Shown in pieces: positions 49,209 through 60,422 of a DNA stretch of 64,000 nt (its first letter is position 1; every line of letters begins with the position of its first letter). Both the position numbers and the translations under genes were made by a program. The DNA comes from Trichosphaerium sp. ATCC 40318. Taxonomy: Eukaryota > Discosea > Flabellinia > Trichosidae. The notes under the pieces are model-generated. The model saw only the letters and a list, made by a program, of their open reading frames with translations, did no database searches and had not been told where the DNA came from. Location of the stretch: assembly GCA_038496445.1 (NCBI GenBank), contig JALMLS010000564.1, forward strand, positions 372,001-436,000, in the 5' to 3' direction.

Positions 49209-50605
49209 TTATTTCATAAAGAATTGAGCACCAACAGCGGCAACAACTATGAACAAAAAATCAATGATAACATGGAAGAGAATGTTAGGGTTAAAATAAA
49301 ACGCACCAACAGCAATAACAAATACGAATAATAATGATGGAAATGAAGACTCTGATTTTTTAGTATCTGCTGGAGTTTTAGACGTAGTAGATCCCTTCAC
49401 CTTCTTTAAGCTCTTAGGATTTGGATTTGGTGATGCTTCGACTTGTTGAGCCATCTAACAATTTTATCAACATGTAGCTCCAAAAGTAGAATGAAATGAT
49501 AAAAAACAAATCTTGACTCACGTCCATGCCACAACGGCCCCTCCACTTCTCGTACAATACTTTACCGGATTTTATACTATCAACAATGCGAACCACATCC
49601 TCAGGCTATTCACAATAATAAGTCAACGCCACTGGCGGCAAGCACAGAAAATAAAAGTCAAAAGTCAAATGATGACATGAAGTAAAATTCTGTCTGACAA
49701 GTGCACTGTGTACCTTAATGTAACCATACCAATTTCCTTCAGGGTAAACAATTACATTAGCAGCGTATGCATGACCACCTATCACAGCTAATAAGCAACT
49801 ACAGATTTCCAGAAATACAAAAAAACATTTCGTCATGTGACGCTTTTTTTTCGCAGGTTTTTTTGAACGTACCCACATGTGACACTTTGACAACTCTAGC
49901 GTTAATAGAAGAAGCCTAAAAATGTGTCATTGTATAGTCATACAAATTGTAAATAATAACACACCTCCTTTTCGAACAAATCGTGAATTATTGGTCCACA
50001 ATGACCACATCTTTTATCACGACTTGCTAAAACACATGGTCAGTTTTTTTTACAAAAACAAAAACGATCCGTACTATGACAACAAACCAATATTACGGAT
50101 TCAAAAGGTAATGATTCTACTTTAAGAGATGTCTTATCGTTGTTAAAGTAATCAATTAAACTCGGTAGCGTTTCAGACGTGACATTGCATATTTTCTTGC
50201 AAGAAGAGCCCTAAATATCGTCAGGTTACGAAACACTACGCAAAACGTACGTCAAAGCATAAGAAATCCCATGTATCCGTGCTGGCGTTTTTTTCAAAGT
50301 TACACAACCCTTAAATTGTAAACCAACGTTATTAATATATTGGGTACCCATTTTAACGCTTGATTTTATATCACCTTTTCGTTTTTTCAAAAGTGATTTA
50401 GTTTCTGCAGCAAACGCATGAAACTTAGTTGGATCGGATGGCCATGCGTCTGGAGAGCCTCCTGTACATAATAGGAGATGGTACTGATAGAGGGTTAATT
50501 TCGTTGTAAACAGATTGAATTACGAACGTTATATAGTCCTACAGTTGCTCCTAGTGGTTGAGTGCAAGGTCTGTTAAAGCCAATATCTTCAATATCCGTT
50601 GACAT
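49209..50605 (-). CDS. sucrase/ferredoxin-like (thioredoxin-fold) protein with membrane tail
   Basis: Belongs to the Suc_Fer-like/Apd1-Aim32 family of thioredoxin-fold iron-sulfur proteins. It starts MSTDIEDIGFNRPCTQPLG, then GGSPDAWPSDPTKFHAFAAE. A core strand is ESVILVCCHSTD; the family motif RDKRCGHCGPIIHDLF follows, and then KVSHVGGHAYAANVIVYPEG (HxGGH motif) and WYGYIKPEDVVRIVDSI, WRGRCGMD. The Cys and His residues match cluster or redox ligands in Apd1-type proteins. A final exon adds a Lys/Ser-rich linker and two hydrophobic stretches (SLLFVFVIAVGAFYF; VIIDFLFIVVAAVGAQFF), a membrane anchor not usual in the family. Start codons of this gene and the phosphatase at 50658 are 52 bp apart. 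Confidence 0.82.
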
Positions 50606-50657
50606 TTAGAAAAATGTCCAAGACTTATTGGCTTGTTTTAAGGTATTTACAAATACT
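50606..50657. promoter_or_regulatory. 52-bp divergent promoter
   Basis: The shortest gap between divergent start codons in the window. Either transcripts have almost no 5' UTR or promoters reach into the opposing first exon. Confidence 0.5.
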
Positions 50658-51796
50658 ATGCTTCGTTGTGCGCATAGCACAACATGTGTTAGAGCGTCTG
50701 GAAGGGTCAAAGTAAACAAACAGCGCGCCAGAACGAAATGCACTGAAGTGTACTTTGTAAGGCATGGAGAGACTAAAGCTAACGCGACCAAGCAAATACT
50801 GGTAAGTATTACGCATATAGTAAGTTTCTATTAACGCTCTTCACTAGGGTCACACAGATGGCGAACTAAGTGATAAGGGTATCTCTCAAGCACATCACGC
50901 AGCAGAAAGACTCAAAAGAGAGGGTATCAAATTCTCAGCGTTGTACTCAAGTGATTTAAAACGTACTGTACGTTTACCATCCGCCTAATCAAGTTGACAC
51001 ATGTCACGTCTAACTAATAATCAGATAAGCACTGCAGAACCTATTGCGAAAGCCTTAGGCTTGCCGATCGAAGTGGTAAACCTTGGTAATAACCCATACC
51101 TTTTTAACGCCAGCAGGATGCAAGATTAAGAGAAATGGATTTCGGCAAATGGGAACTGGGTGTTGACACTGAAATTAGAGTATGTCCGTCATGCTTGCAC
51201 TAGTGTTGCTCGCTGACTGTTGTAATATAGGAACAATTTCGCATGCAGTGCGAAAAGAATCCAGATGTTGATAGAGGAGAGCTTAAGTTAGGTAGTATTG
51301 GTGAACAGCAAATCAATGTACAGAAGAGGTTTGTTCAATGTGTCAACGAAAAATGCAATCTTGAAAAGAACGATGACTCTAAAATACTAGTTGTACGATT
51401 TGTGTTCTCAGAACTTTCCATTTTACAATATCTGTATATTGCAAATTACACCGCATAACTTCAAAGACAAGTTTCCCTTTACAAGCACCAAACAAAAGGT
51501 TTTTCATTTTGCACTGGTGCTCTTGCTTCGGTTATTAATGAAACAATAGGTGGCACATGGCGGTAGCATTAGAACATATCTTGCACATATTTTACAAATG
51601 CCAGTATCTAATATATGGCAAATGTGCTTAGATAATACATCAATTACTAGAGTGATGCCATTTGTACCTGGTTTTCTTACGACACGTGATCAAAAAGGTA
51701 TCATTGCATTTGAAATATCTTCTTGGTTCCCTAATGTTACGTTTGTTTTTAGGTCTTTTGGTAACACTTAATGACACACAACACCTTAACCGTTGA
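50658..51796 (+). CDS. histidine phosphatase (phosphoglycerate mutase-like)
   Basis: It starts MLRCAHSTTCVRASGRVKVN, a basic Ser/Arg-rich leader that could target mitochondria. The catalytic motif is EVYFVRHGETKANATKQ, with the phospho-acceptor His in RHGE. Then come GHTDGELSDKGISQAHHAAE, YSSDLKRT with ISTAEPIAKALGLPIEV, and LREMDFGKWELG, which is typical of cofactor-independent broad-specificity phosphatases such as PhoE/GpmB. The second catalytic His is in VAHGGSIRTYLA. The end GLLVTLNDTQHLN is reached through an intron near 51690-51752. Several introns. Substrate unknown. Confidence 0.88.
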
Positions 51797-52106
51797 TGTC
51801 AGTAGATCCTAGAACCCCAATAATGCACAGCTGAGTTTGAGTCCAGTACATCATCAATACAACAAATTGCTGCAACATAATAGATTCTCCTACAAAGTTG
51901 AATTCTCACAACTACGTATAAAGTTATTGTACCCCTATTGAAAACGCCAGAATAAATAAACCAAACTAGTGTCAATATCAAGTCGTTTATGTTAACATTG
52001 ATCTTAGTTGAAATGAGATCACTACACGTGAACTTGAAACAAAGAAAAATAACTTACATTTATTTACTATTTTACATCATTTGTAAACTCCCAAAAACAA
52101 GGATTA
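51797..52106. other. intergenic, converging 3' ends
   Basis: About 310 bp between the stops of two converging genes. A/T-rich, no gene seen. Confidence 0.5.
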
Positions 52107-54425
52107 TTACATGGTTACCATATTAGACTGTACTGTATTTGGTTGACACTGCATTAATGCGGTACCCAAATCAAGAGAAGGTACAGGAAGGTCATCAAAC
52201 AGAGGAGGGCAATTTGTACTGTATTTTGATGGAACAGGAACATGAGGAGCATGGTATCGAATTGTGGATGCAATTGCATCCTCTTTGCCTTTCCACCAAT
52301 ATGGTATTGAAATTAGGGTAATACCTAACCCATGTCAGTTACTTCTGTCTCAATACAATTTGTAGTTTTGGGGTTTTTGAAAATAAATCTCACCTGCATC
52401 ACGGCAGAGTTGTCCTTTTTCTGCGTCTCTTGCCTCGAAAATTTTTGTTGGTGATACGAACTTTAGTATATCATAATAGTGGTGTTCACCTAAAGGCAAG
52501 GTTGATTACAAGTATTAGAGGTTATGAAACGGCGAGTTTACCTTGGTATTCAAAAGCAAGGTTGAAATCAGGTACAAAAATATCAACAAAAACAGGAACA
52601 CTATTCGACTGCCTCATTCCTATACAGTGCTCTTGCTTCACTATGTTTGAAGGGAAAATGTTGTCAATACACTCTGAAAGCCACCTTTTATATGTAGATA
52701 TTAGGTGTTATAAGAATACGCGTATGTGCAAGAAGGGGTAGTACCTTTGAGTTGCTTTCTTTTTTAGTGAAAAATTTTCCCATTGCCAATTCATTTCAGG
52801 CATAACTTGCTTGAGAACTTGTGGATAATAATTAAGCATTCCAGTACCGCCAGCATTCGTTATTTGTTGCTGAGAAAGGTTATACCTATACGTCAATTCG
52901 TCAGTACAAATTAAATTTTGACTGAACAGGAAGAGGCTAGTGTACCAAGATTGTTCGTCTGTGAGTCTATACATCTTTTTTACTTTTTCGAAAAATGCAA
53001 CACGCACATCCCTATCCTGCCAGTGGCCTTTTGGAACCTTCACAATAGCATCTCTGTTAAATATTAGTGCTGTAGACTATCTCTTGTTACCAAAACAAAC
53101 ATACTTGAAGCTCCAATTGTACGACGGAAATACAGACTTTAGAGTTCTTGGCAATGAGCCACTATACCTTAAGTAGAGTGTCAGATTATGCGGGCTGGTA
53201 AACAAGAATGTAAGCTTATATCGCTATACTCACTTGGTCAATACAACTCCTCCTCCGCCACTGTGCACTTCTTTTGTCATCTGTGAATGCCAGTCATCCA
53301 TTGTTTTTATGTTTAGATCACTAGCAACTTCATTTAATCTGTTTTTTTGATTGGCTAGTATATTCCAATGTCCACTCTCAACTTGCCTACAATCGACGTT
53401 ATAAAAAGTTTTGAGTAAACAAAGGTTTATAAATTTCCGCACTGTAGTTGGTAACCTTCCCACTTGTGGTTTGGAAAAACTGTCGCTAAAGCCTTGCCGA
53501 TGGAGCCATGGTAAAGGTTTATCAAGCTCATTTCTCCAAGTCGTAATAAATGCTCGGATGATATCTTGTACCAATCGTCAAGAATCTTTATACCGAGACT
53601 CTCTCCTATGGAATCAAATCTACCTCGTTGATTATCAATATCCGCCCAAGCATTGCCATGAACATAACTACATTTGATATTATTAGAATGTCAAAAAATC
53701 ACGTGATTTCTTTTGCAACTTTGTAAATACCTGAACTTCCACATTTGCCATTCGTAGTTAGGATATACAAATTGAAGGGCTCTGAACTTTGAACCAACAT
53801 GTCTATGTGACCCAAAAGGATTAGACTGATATCTTTGTAATACAAAAAAATAATTGACGCACTTGTACATGATTGTACTTCCACTGTCACTTAGCATGTC
53901 TGACTTGGTATTGTACCAATCATCCATAGTTTTGACACCATTGTTACGTCCAATTTCTTCCATCCTTCCTGCTTGGTTTGCAATGTAGTCCCAAAATCCT
54001 AAAGGCACTCGACTACAAAAAAAAAAAGTAAGTTTATTGTTTTTCTAATTTTGTGGCGTGTACCCAAACTTTATAGGCTCCCAATCTGTGTTTGGGTACA
54101 TGACTTTTAGTACTCTATACATAGAACCTCTATACCTACGTAGGAATGAGTTTGCAATCTACGATAGTGACACTTGCAATCCCATTATTGTTGAACCACC
54201 TATGAGGCGTATTTCGATATTAGGCACTTTATACCAGTCATCTATTGTTTTAACGCCCAACTTTGGTGCAGCTGTAAAATTGAAAAAATACCGTTGCCTT
54301 TTAAGACTGGACCACGATTTAGGCTTCTTAGTACGTTTTGGTGCTACAGAATAACTTCTTGTAACAATTCTTGTTTTAGCGTTATTGTAGCGTGACAAAA
54401 CACACAACGCTGATGGTGAGCGCAT
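52107..54425 (-). CDS. DDWY-repeat protein with C-terminal PD-(D/E)XK-like nuclease domain
   Basis: It starts MRSPSALCVLSRYNNAKTRI and goes on VTRSYSVAPKRTKK, a good mitochondrial-type leader. Five tandem modules of about 65 residues follow: PKLGVKTIDDWYKV; GFWDYIANQAGRMEEIG with NNGVKTMDDWYNT and FVYPNYEWQMWKF; NAWADIDNQRGRFDSIG with LGIKILDDWYKIS and VFPNHKWEGYQ; GHWNILANQKNRLNEVA with LNIKTMDDWHSQ and GSLPRTLKSVFPSYNW; and a diverged fifth with GHWQDRDVRVAFFEKV and MPEMNWQWENF. The C-terminal domain (about 52110-52720) reads VFVDIFVPDFNLAFEYQGEH, then ARDAEKGQLCRDA, GITLISIPYWWKG: a PD-(D/E)XK pattern with Asp, E-x-Q, a downstream Lys and a hydrophobic strand. RAP domains of organelle RNA proteins have a related fold. 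Function unknown. Confidence 0.75.
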
Positions 54426-54579
54426 AATCAGACAAAGTGCATGGTCTATTCGTTAGCAAGCGCTACTTCACTTAACACAACCGCGATTTGAGCGTATTAT
54501 ACGTGACACATGGGTTATTAGGGCCGGTAATAAAAACTACAAAAGTCAACAATTATCGTTTCAGTTTTGTACGAGCGCC
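54426..54579. promoter_or_regulatory. divergent intergenic region
   Basis: 154 bp separate the start codons of the DDWY/nuclease gene and prefoldin 3. Both promoters must lie here; no motif stands out. Confidence 0.3.
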
Positions 54580-55510
54580 ATGGCAGCAGTTGTAGAAGAA
54601 AAGACATCAGAATCTGGCATACCTAAAGCTACTTTTATTGTACAGTGATTTTTATTGAACCACAAGCTCAATATTGTATAGACCGATGTAGAGGCATTTT
54701 TAGGCGACAAGAACGCTGAAGAAATAATTGGCGAAGTTAGCGGCCTACTGCGGTAATATTCATTGTTTCGCTTTAAAACTAATGCCCGTAGTAAATATAC
54801 AGCGTGGGAAGAGCGTTTGCTCGTACAAAAGCGCAACATGTTGGTAAAGCTTCCAAACCTCAAGAGCACATTAAACATGCTAGTACACTTGAAGAAAAAA
54901 CACGTACGACTACTTAGGTTTAAACAGAAAAACATTATCCTTTCAAAAGCGTCACATTCCTTACACAAGCACACAGGAAGCAAAAGAGGCTGTTATCACA
55001 GATTTTGAAGTCGCAGCTGGCATGTATGCTAAAGCAAAATGCAACGATACTGACAAGGTTTTTATTTGGCTTGGCGTAAGTACTACCATCGTTTACAAAC
55101 CCACGACGCCATAACTACCTGACATATGTCAAAATGGACAAAATTTTTTCTTTTTTTTTTGTGGAAATTCGCTTCCTCCTTCTCACTTGTAATACTAGGC
55201 AAACGTTATGGTCGAATTTACCCATGAGGAAGCTCTTAAAGAACTTGAATCCAACAGAAAGGGAGCAGAGGAGCGATTAGCAGAATTGAACAAACAACTC
55301 GATTTCCTAAAAGATCAAATTACAGTGACACAAGTCAGTATCCTCCTCACCGTTGTTTACATCTGCTGAGCAAGTAGTTTTGTTTGTAAACCACGTTTTT
55401 TTTTTGAATTTTTTGATTTTATTATTTTACGCTTTTAACTCTACAAAGATCGTTCTCGCCTTATCAATTGCACTGTAAACCGCAAGCGCAAGCAACAACA
55501 AAAAAAATAA
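54580..55510 (+). CDS. VBP1: prefoldin subunit 3
   Basis: An alpha-type subunit of the hexameric prefoldin chaperone that hands actin and tubulin to CCT. It starts MAAVVEEKTSESGIPKATFI. A GTACAG intron (ending ATTGTATAG) leads to TDVEAFLGDKNAEEIIGE. The first coiled coil includes SKYTAWEERLLVQKRNMLVK and ends LVHLKKKHV. The beta-hairpin region reads DFEVAAGMYAKAKC, then KVFIWLGANVMVEFTHEEA. The second coiled coil is LKELESNRKGAEERLAELNK, followed by QLDFLKDQITVTQ. A last exon restores VNRSRLINCTVNRKRKQQQ, matching the family C terminus VN.AR.YN. Two more introns are present. Length is near 190 residues, as expected. Confidence 0.9.
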
Positions 55511-56005
55511 AAAAAACAAACGAAAAAGTTTAACTACGCACCTGTTTTGAATTTTTGTTACCTCGCATCAAGAAATTGCCATTTTGGCGCTCTTTGTTCT
55601 TTATGTACGTTGGAGATGGTGAAATTTTGCTTCTTTTTGTTTTTTAACCTAAACTGTGCTCCGTGTACCCGCTAGTCCCTTTTAAAGTCAAAACGCCTTA
55701 ATTTCGGAGTGCACAACAATGTGATTAATTTGTACAAATTTCTGAACTATGAATTGCTGCATGCATGCGTCTCACATCGCATGTGTTTAATTACACCTCA
55801 AATGAGCTTTTTCACCCTATAGACAAATCTGAACAGTAATTTTGACGTCCCGAAGCAAGTTACATTTAATTACACCATGGAAAGACCCCTAAAGGTTGAG
55901 CGATTTGCTGTTTTGGATTCTCCTATAGACAAAACTCCTCTTCTTTCCTTATTAAAGTTAAAAAAACCATAAATTGTTCATTTGGACCGCTAACGGCATT
56001 ACAAG
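55511..56005. other. intergenic, possible hidden first exon
   Basis: The start codon of the following DH-PH-RhoGAP gene is not resolved and may lie here. ATG at 55877 opens a short frame MERPLKVERFAVLDSPIDKT, but I could not join it in frame to the first certain exon. Two near-repeats (TTAATTACACC, each followed by CCTATAGACAAA) lie at about 55787-55835 and 55867-55935. Confidence 0.3.
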
Positions 56006-59000
56006 CGTCCGAACTCACCACGATTCATCAGGCGCCCGCGTGCAGTCAACTTTGATAACAACAAGCTATCAAGAAGAAGGCCAAGAACGCCAAGAAGGCA
56101 AAAAACGCGCTCAATGAGGTACGTCGATGCAACCAATACTTTAAACGCGCATACAACAATTATTTTTACGGTTTGTCTTCTCATATTTGTTTTTATTAGT
56201 ACGCCACCCGTTCCAACGAAAAAACCAACGAAATTGCCGAATGTGCATTCGAGAACCGACAGCTCAATGGACAGTAGTCATTCTTTTATACCGGTTGTAG
56301 AGGATACGCATTGTGTACGCTACATAGCCTTTTTAGACCCAAGTCTTACTGTTTTTGCGTAGTTCGACCAACAGGCCATCAAGGTAGATGACAAGTCAGT
56401 TCCGTTTATGCTAGAGTCAATTCTGAGGATAATGGGTTATGACAAATCACGCAGTAGAGAGATAACGCGACAAATTGCAAAAGACATTACGCACAAGACG
56501 GCTATGATAGGCGCTAAACGTGTATCAAAACTGAAGTATGTCATTGACACTGCCCAAAGATCACTTGATTATCATACACAATTGGCTGAAGTAGTGAAAT
56601 TGCAAAGTTGGATAAGAGGCTACAAAGTGCAAGTATTAGATTTACCAGGGATACGTAAGTATAGAAAGTTTCGAGTTCATCATTTCTGAACATAAATAGG
56701 AGAAAGAAAAGGTAAACACTTTGATTTCTTAAAGCTTATTGGTCAAGAGCAAACCTTTGTAAACCGTATGGATGACTTGACAAAGGTACAAATTGTTTTA
56801 CATTATTAAATCTATACCTTGTTTTTTAACATACCATTAGGTCTATATAGCTCCTCTCCAAATTAAGTCTCGGCTAGTATCACAAGACGACCTTTCAATT
56901 ATGTCTGTAAAGATACCTGAATTGCATAAGAAACATACAAGTCTTCTCTCTAAGCTATACACTGTTCGTGATAACTGGCCAAATATATCAGGCGTTCGTG
57001 CAGTAATAAATGAGGTACAAATATCCACTAATTGTCAGACTTTTTTTTTTGTTAATATTAAACTAGATGGCTCAGCGCAGTGTTTATGTACCATACATAA
57101 AGAATGTTAGGCATGCGCTTAACACCTTGAAACGTTTGAAGAAGAGTAATCCGGAGTTGATTACATTTTTAGATACTGTACGCCACTACAACTGCTTGGA
57201 GCGCGCGTAGCTTACTAGTTCTAGCAACGACAACAAACATTGACGAAAGAAACAATGTTTACCCTTCTTGCCGACCCAGTATCACACTTACAGAGCGTAC
57301 ACGCTACAATACAGGTAACTGCCAATTGAGTTTTATATTCGCCTTTAACTTTTTTAGTCCCTCTCATCAAATACGCCAGCTACGGACCCAGACTATGACG
57401 CTCTAGCAGCGACAGCAGCTGTACGATCATTTTGTTATTTGAGCTTCATTACTAAACATATTGCAGTACATGGAAAAGGTTATGCGCTGGGTTAAACATT
57501 ATTTAAAGTATTCAAGAAATTGGGCAGTTATAAAGGATATGCAAAGAAAACTTGGAGGCCTTAGTGACGTAATGAAAACCTCGCGCTTTTACTTCACGTG
57601 TATCGTGCTAACGTTATTGTAGTTACCTAATCCAAGGCGAGAATTTTTGGCAGAATATGACGTAACATACAAAAAGAGGAGTAGCAAGTGCTACATTTTC
57701 AACGACTTGTTAATAGTCGCAACCGGTAGAATTAAAGAGGATACGCCGACGTATAAAGCAAAAATTGTTTGCTCCTATAAGGATATGTCAGTGCCTTCAC
57801 AAACTGCAAAACAACCTGGTACGCTATAATTATAACGTGTGTATAGCCATTATTCATGTTTAACTCTTTTATTCTAGGCGATACAGCGCTTGGATTTGTT
57901 CATGAAGCTAAAAAGTATGTTTTGTATTTTACATCAATGGAATTCCGTGATACCGTGTGGAAAGCGATATATAATCTTACGGAGTGTTGTAGCGGTAAAT
58001 GTAAAGGTATGATCTTTTTTATCATTATTTATTTTTTGACGTTTTATGGGCGCTAGTTAACTCCTTTTAATTAGTTTTCGGGACACCTTTATCGCGTGTT
58101 GTAAATTATCAGAGTACAGTTAATGGCGTACCAAATGTTGTAAGATGCATGCAGAAATATTTACTTATGGGTAAGCCTATTTATTGTCAGAGAAGCTAAG
58201 TTGTAAAAATACTGACGTCGAAGCAGGTGATCATGTTAGGTTGGAAGGTATCTTTCGAGTGCCAGGCGATAACACAGCCATAGAGGAACTCATCAATGAG
58301 TTTAATTTCTCAGGTACCGTCCTTTTTGAGCAAGACTTTTATGTTGACATGTTTTGTTGTTCAGAGCACATGAGTGCGGTGGATTTGTATTCTTATGATG
58401 CACATACAATTGCTGGTGTATTGAAAAGCTTTTTCCGAAGGATGCCAGAACCAGTACTAACCTATAAACTATTTGACTCTTTCCTGAAAGTCGCTGGTAC
58501 GTCAACATTTTTGTATCATTTGTTTTTCAAATACTTGTAACATTGTCTAAATACTTTACAATAGATGAGCAAGATAGCCAAACGCTTATCAAGAAGGTTA
58601 AAAAGCTAGTTGATCAAATACCTACAGCTAACAGGCGTTTATTGCGCTCTATGCTAAAATTCTTGAAGAAGGTGTCTTCTTATTCGGTACTGCTTAAAAT
58701 TATAGCGACAATGCTGACGGCCTTATTAAGGATGCTAACATGATGGGGATTCCTAATCTTGCTATTGTATTTGGAAATAATTTCATGTTCCCTAAACAAG
58801 ATCCTACATCCACAACTACAGTAGCTGATATATCCCTTCGCACAACGTTAAACATAGACAAAGTTGTCAGGTATTTATACTTTTTTGATGAACAATTATG
58901 AGATCCTCAGAGAGCTTACTATTTTTTTATAGAGTGGTGTCTTGTATGATTGAAAGCTATGAAGAAATTATCCCTAGCACCAAGTCTACACAAAGCCCTA

Positions 59001-59613
59001 TCAAAAAGAAAGCTAGTGGAAGAAGTCTTTTAAGTAGCAGTAGCAGTGGAAGTAGCAGGAAAAAGAAGCGAATCCAAACTATTGAATTGAGCTTGGATGA
59101 TATAAGTTTCTTAAAGACTTCTAGACGTAGGTCTGCACCGTCTTGGTCTATTGATGGTACAGAACTTTCTCCACCAAGAAACTATCCTAAATCTGCTCGA
59201 AACACTCAACACAAGCGCCTAGCTACATCGGTACTAAAACTAAGCTGTTCGGTACTTTACTAACCGAATACTGTATAGCCTGAAGGGTCGCACAATTTTA
59301 AATTATCGCGGTCGTCTTCAGACCTACCTGATCCTCTCGGATTTGGTAAAGCAGCCGCACAAAATGGACGCTTTCGAGATAGAAGTAGTTCTCCTAGTGC
59401 TCCTGCAGAACAGGTACAATCCTTGTTTTTAGTGAATTTGTGCTTATAGCCCTTTTTTAGAAGCGAAAAAAGAATAATAGATTATCTCAATCGTTCAAGT
59501 CGAACCCACTAAAGGGTTATAAAGACAAGGAATCAAAAAATAAATCACCTAGAAACGGTGCAGGAGGAATACGTGGTAGCAGAAAGCACAAGAAATCGCG
59601 TCTTTTAAGCTGA
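56006..59613 (+). CDS. RhoGEF (DH-PH) and RhoGAP protein with IQ motif
   Basis: One protein joins a Rho activator module with a Rho inactivator module. The first certain exon (PNSPRFIRRPRAVNFDN) is basic. After FMLESILRIMGYDKSR an IQ-like helix reads VVKLQSWIRGYKVQVL. The DH domain follows: FLKLIGQEQTFVNRMDDLTK, VYIAPLQIKSRLV, helices to VMRWVKHYLKYSRNWAVI. The PH domain includes LAEYDVTYKKRSSKCYIFND and then LLIVATGRI. The RhoGAP domain begins VFGTPLSRVVNYQ and continues LEGIFRVPGDNTAIEELIN, with the Arg finger in GIFRVPG, then HTIAGVLKSFFRRMPEPVL and NLAIVFGNNFMFP. The Ser/Lys-rich tail ends SRKHKKSRLLS. Many introns. The start codon is unresolved. Confidence 0.82.
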
Positions 59614-59846
59614 GTTTCAACAATTTTATATCGCTTTTACAAGTTGTATTTGTACATTACTAATAAAGTCTCTGATCTGGTAAACCTTTCGTTGTATTTT
59701 AAACATGTGTAAGTATGTACTCAGCGGAAAATCGGACTTTTGATCATCAGGTATTCTTGTCTCCGAACGCCCGGAATTATGCTACACATAGAATTTCGCT
59801 ACCAAAACTTCTTTTATCATAAATCAAGTACAAACCATTCTACAAC

Positions 59847-60422
59847 ATGAACTACGTACTCTTTGCTGTCATCTTTTTCGTGGGCATGGCCCTCTCTGAT
59901 ACATGGTCCGATTGCTCTGCTGGTAAAGGACACATTACCTCCATCAATTGCGTCATTGGACCTACACCAGTAACAGTCGGTAAAAACATTACCGCTAAGT
60001 GCAAAGGACAATTATGTACGAACATACGTATAAAATTCTAGCTTATGCTTCGTAGCTGCTGAAATCACTGGAGGACAACTTCTTTTTGACGCTTCATACA
60101 ACGCAGGTGGTACTTGGATTCCATTGTACGTTCTATTCTTTTGTTCGTAAGTTTTCGAGTCTAACGTCGTTATTTAGACCTCAAATTACCTCTGGATTCT
60201 GTGGTATTGCTGTAAAGTGCCCTGTGCCTCCTGGACCTACTGATATCGGCTACACCGTTCAAGTACCAGTTATCACACCACCTGTACGTATTTGTACCGC
60301 CCCTAGCGTTAATTTCGTAATTAATTATCACCTAGGGTGAATACAAAGGAACAATTCACACCTACGACCAGAACAAAGCTCTATTGGCTTGTGTAACTTT
60401 TGACTACACTATCGTATCGTAA
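59847..60422 (+). CDS. secreted ML-domain (NPC2-like) lipid-binding protein
   Basis: It starts MNYVLFAVIFFVGMALSDTW, a signal peptide. The mature part begins WSDCSAGKGHITSINCVIGP, then PVTVGKNITAKCKGQL. After an intron come GGQLLFDASYNAGGTWIPL, then GFCGIAVKCPVPPGPTDIGY and VQVPVITPP, and finally GEYKGTIHTYDQNKALLACV, TFDYTIVS. The six Cys residues and closing CVTFD strand match the ML (MD-2-related lipid recognition) family, which includes NPC2 and phosphatidylglycerol/phosphatidylinositol transfer proteins. Length is about 145 residues with three introns. Sterol or phospholipid transport in a lysosome-like compartment is likely by family. Confidence 0.85.
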
